Positions 63,699 to 64,000 of a stretch of DNA of 64,000 bases are shown piece by piece. Origin of the DNA: Aurantibrevibacter litoralis (lineage in GTDB: Bacteria; Bacteroidota; Bacteroidia; Flavobacteriales; Flavobacteriaceae); the NCBI RefSeq assembly GCF_034651555.1, contig NZ_JAYEEQ010000006.1, positions 144,953-208,952 on the forward strand. The letters are read 5' to 3'. A program made the translations under genes and the position numbers. Every line of letters starts with the position of its first letter. The stretch's first letter is position 1. A model generated the notes under the pieces. It saw only the letters and a program-made list of their open reading frames with translations, made no database searches and was not told the origin of the DNA.

Positions 63699-64000
63699 TA
63701 AAGATGGACTTCTACGTGAAAACCAAAAAAAGCAATTGTTATTTTTTTAGGGGTGTCATCTTCCGCAACCAAAGAAGTAAGAGATATTTACTTTGGAAGT
63801 TTGCTGCCACCAAACACTACTCTGGAACGAGTGCGTCCGGCGCAAGGGTAAAGTATTGAAATTCCAATAGAGTTTTGGTAAAGAAAACGGATGTTTTTAC
63901 CCAAATTTTTTTTACAAAGTTCACGGTTTACGCCGTGAGTTCTAAATGATGGGTTGGTGCGTCTTCTGTAGATGGAAGATGGTATAGGTACATGCCGTGT
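63699..64000. other. gene-free stretch at the window end
   Basis: No ORF is supported here. Only a small hairpin CACGG/CCGTG near 63923-63938 is visible. Confidence 0.4.

Overview
The window is chromosomal DNA from a member of the family Flavobacteriaceae (phylum Bacteroidota), probably marine. Evidence: the gliding and type IX secretion genes gldJ and porV, flavobacterial family proteins (PafA phosphatase, CCC-motif membrane proteins, proteins matching my memory of DUF6340, DUF6048 and DUF6452), a zapA - 6S RNA - rny block, and repeated use of the Bacteroidota promoter -7 element TAnnTTTG, sometimes with TTG 18 to 23 bases upstream. Almost everything is dense housekeeping sequence.

Layout. 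1-6.4 kb: 3' end of an M3 peptidase, a secreted rhodanese, an ECF sigma factor with a tiny zinc anti-sigma factor, an integral membrane protein and gcvP. 6.5-12.4 kb: KAS III, methyltransferase, GT2, PafA and MlaE/MlaF transporter genes. 12.4-18.8 kb (minus): DUF389 protein, mannose-1-phosphate guanylyltransferase, SprT-like protein, DUF6340-like lipoprotein, SDR and M28 peptidase. 19.3-23.9 kb (minus): pdhC, pdhA, cdd, porV. 24.3-27.4 kb: gldJ, murF, tRNA-Val(GAC). 28-34.2 kb: small membrane proteins, Smr protein, cysteine desulfurase, a CsgG/LpoB-like protein and an M23 peptidase. 34.8-37.2 kb: coiled-coil protein, zapA, 6S RNA, rny. 37.5-43.5 kb: gltD and gltB. 43.8-51.3 kb: acyl-CoA dehydrogenase, then a likely operon gdh - nhaD - exbB - exbD - tonB - folC, then tRNA-Val(TAC). 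54.7-63.7 kb: amidohydrolase, hemolysin III, ZIP transporter, two rRNA methyltransferases and rocD.

The accessory part is 51.3-54.7 kb, just downstream of tRNA-Val(TAC). It is visibly richer in A+T and holds a MITE-like inverted-repeat element, an unknown gene interrupted by an in-frame TGA, a hybrid TPR histidine kinase, and the decayed first third of the response regulator that should follow the kinase.

The most novel signal is a roughly 200-base dispersed repeat present three times (near 18.9, 31.4 and 34.2 kb). It consists of consecutive hairpins. Between copies one stem shows a compensatory base-pair change and another keeps its stem while its loop is replaced and the reading frame breaks, so structure rather than protein appears to be conserved.
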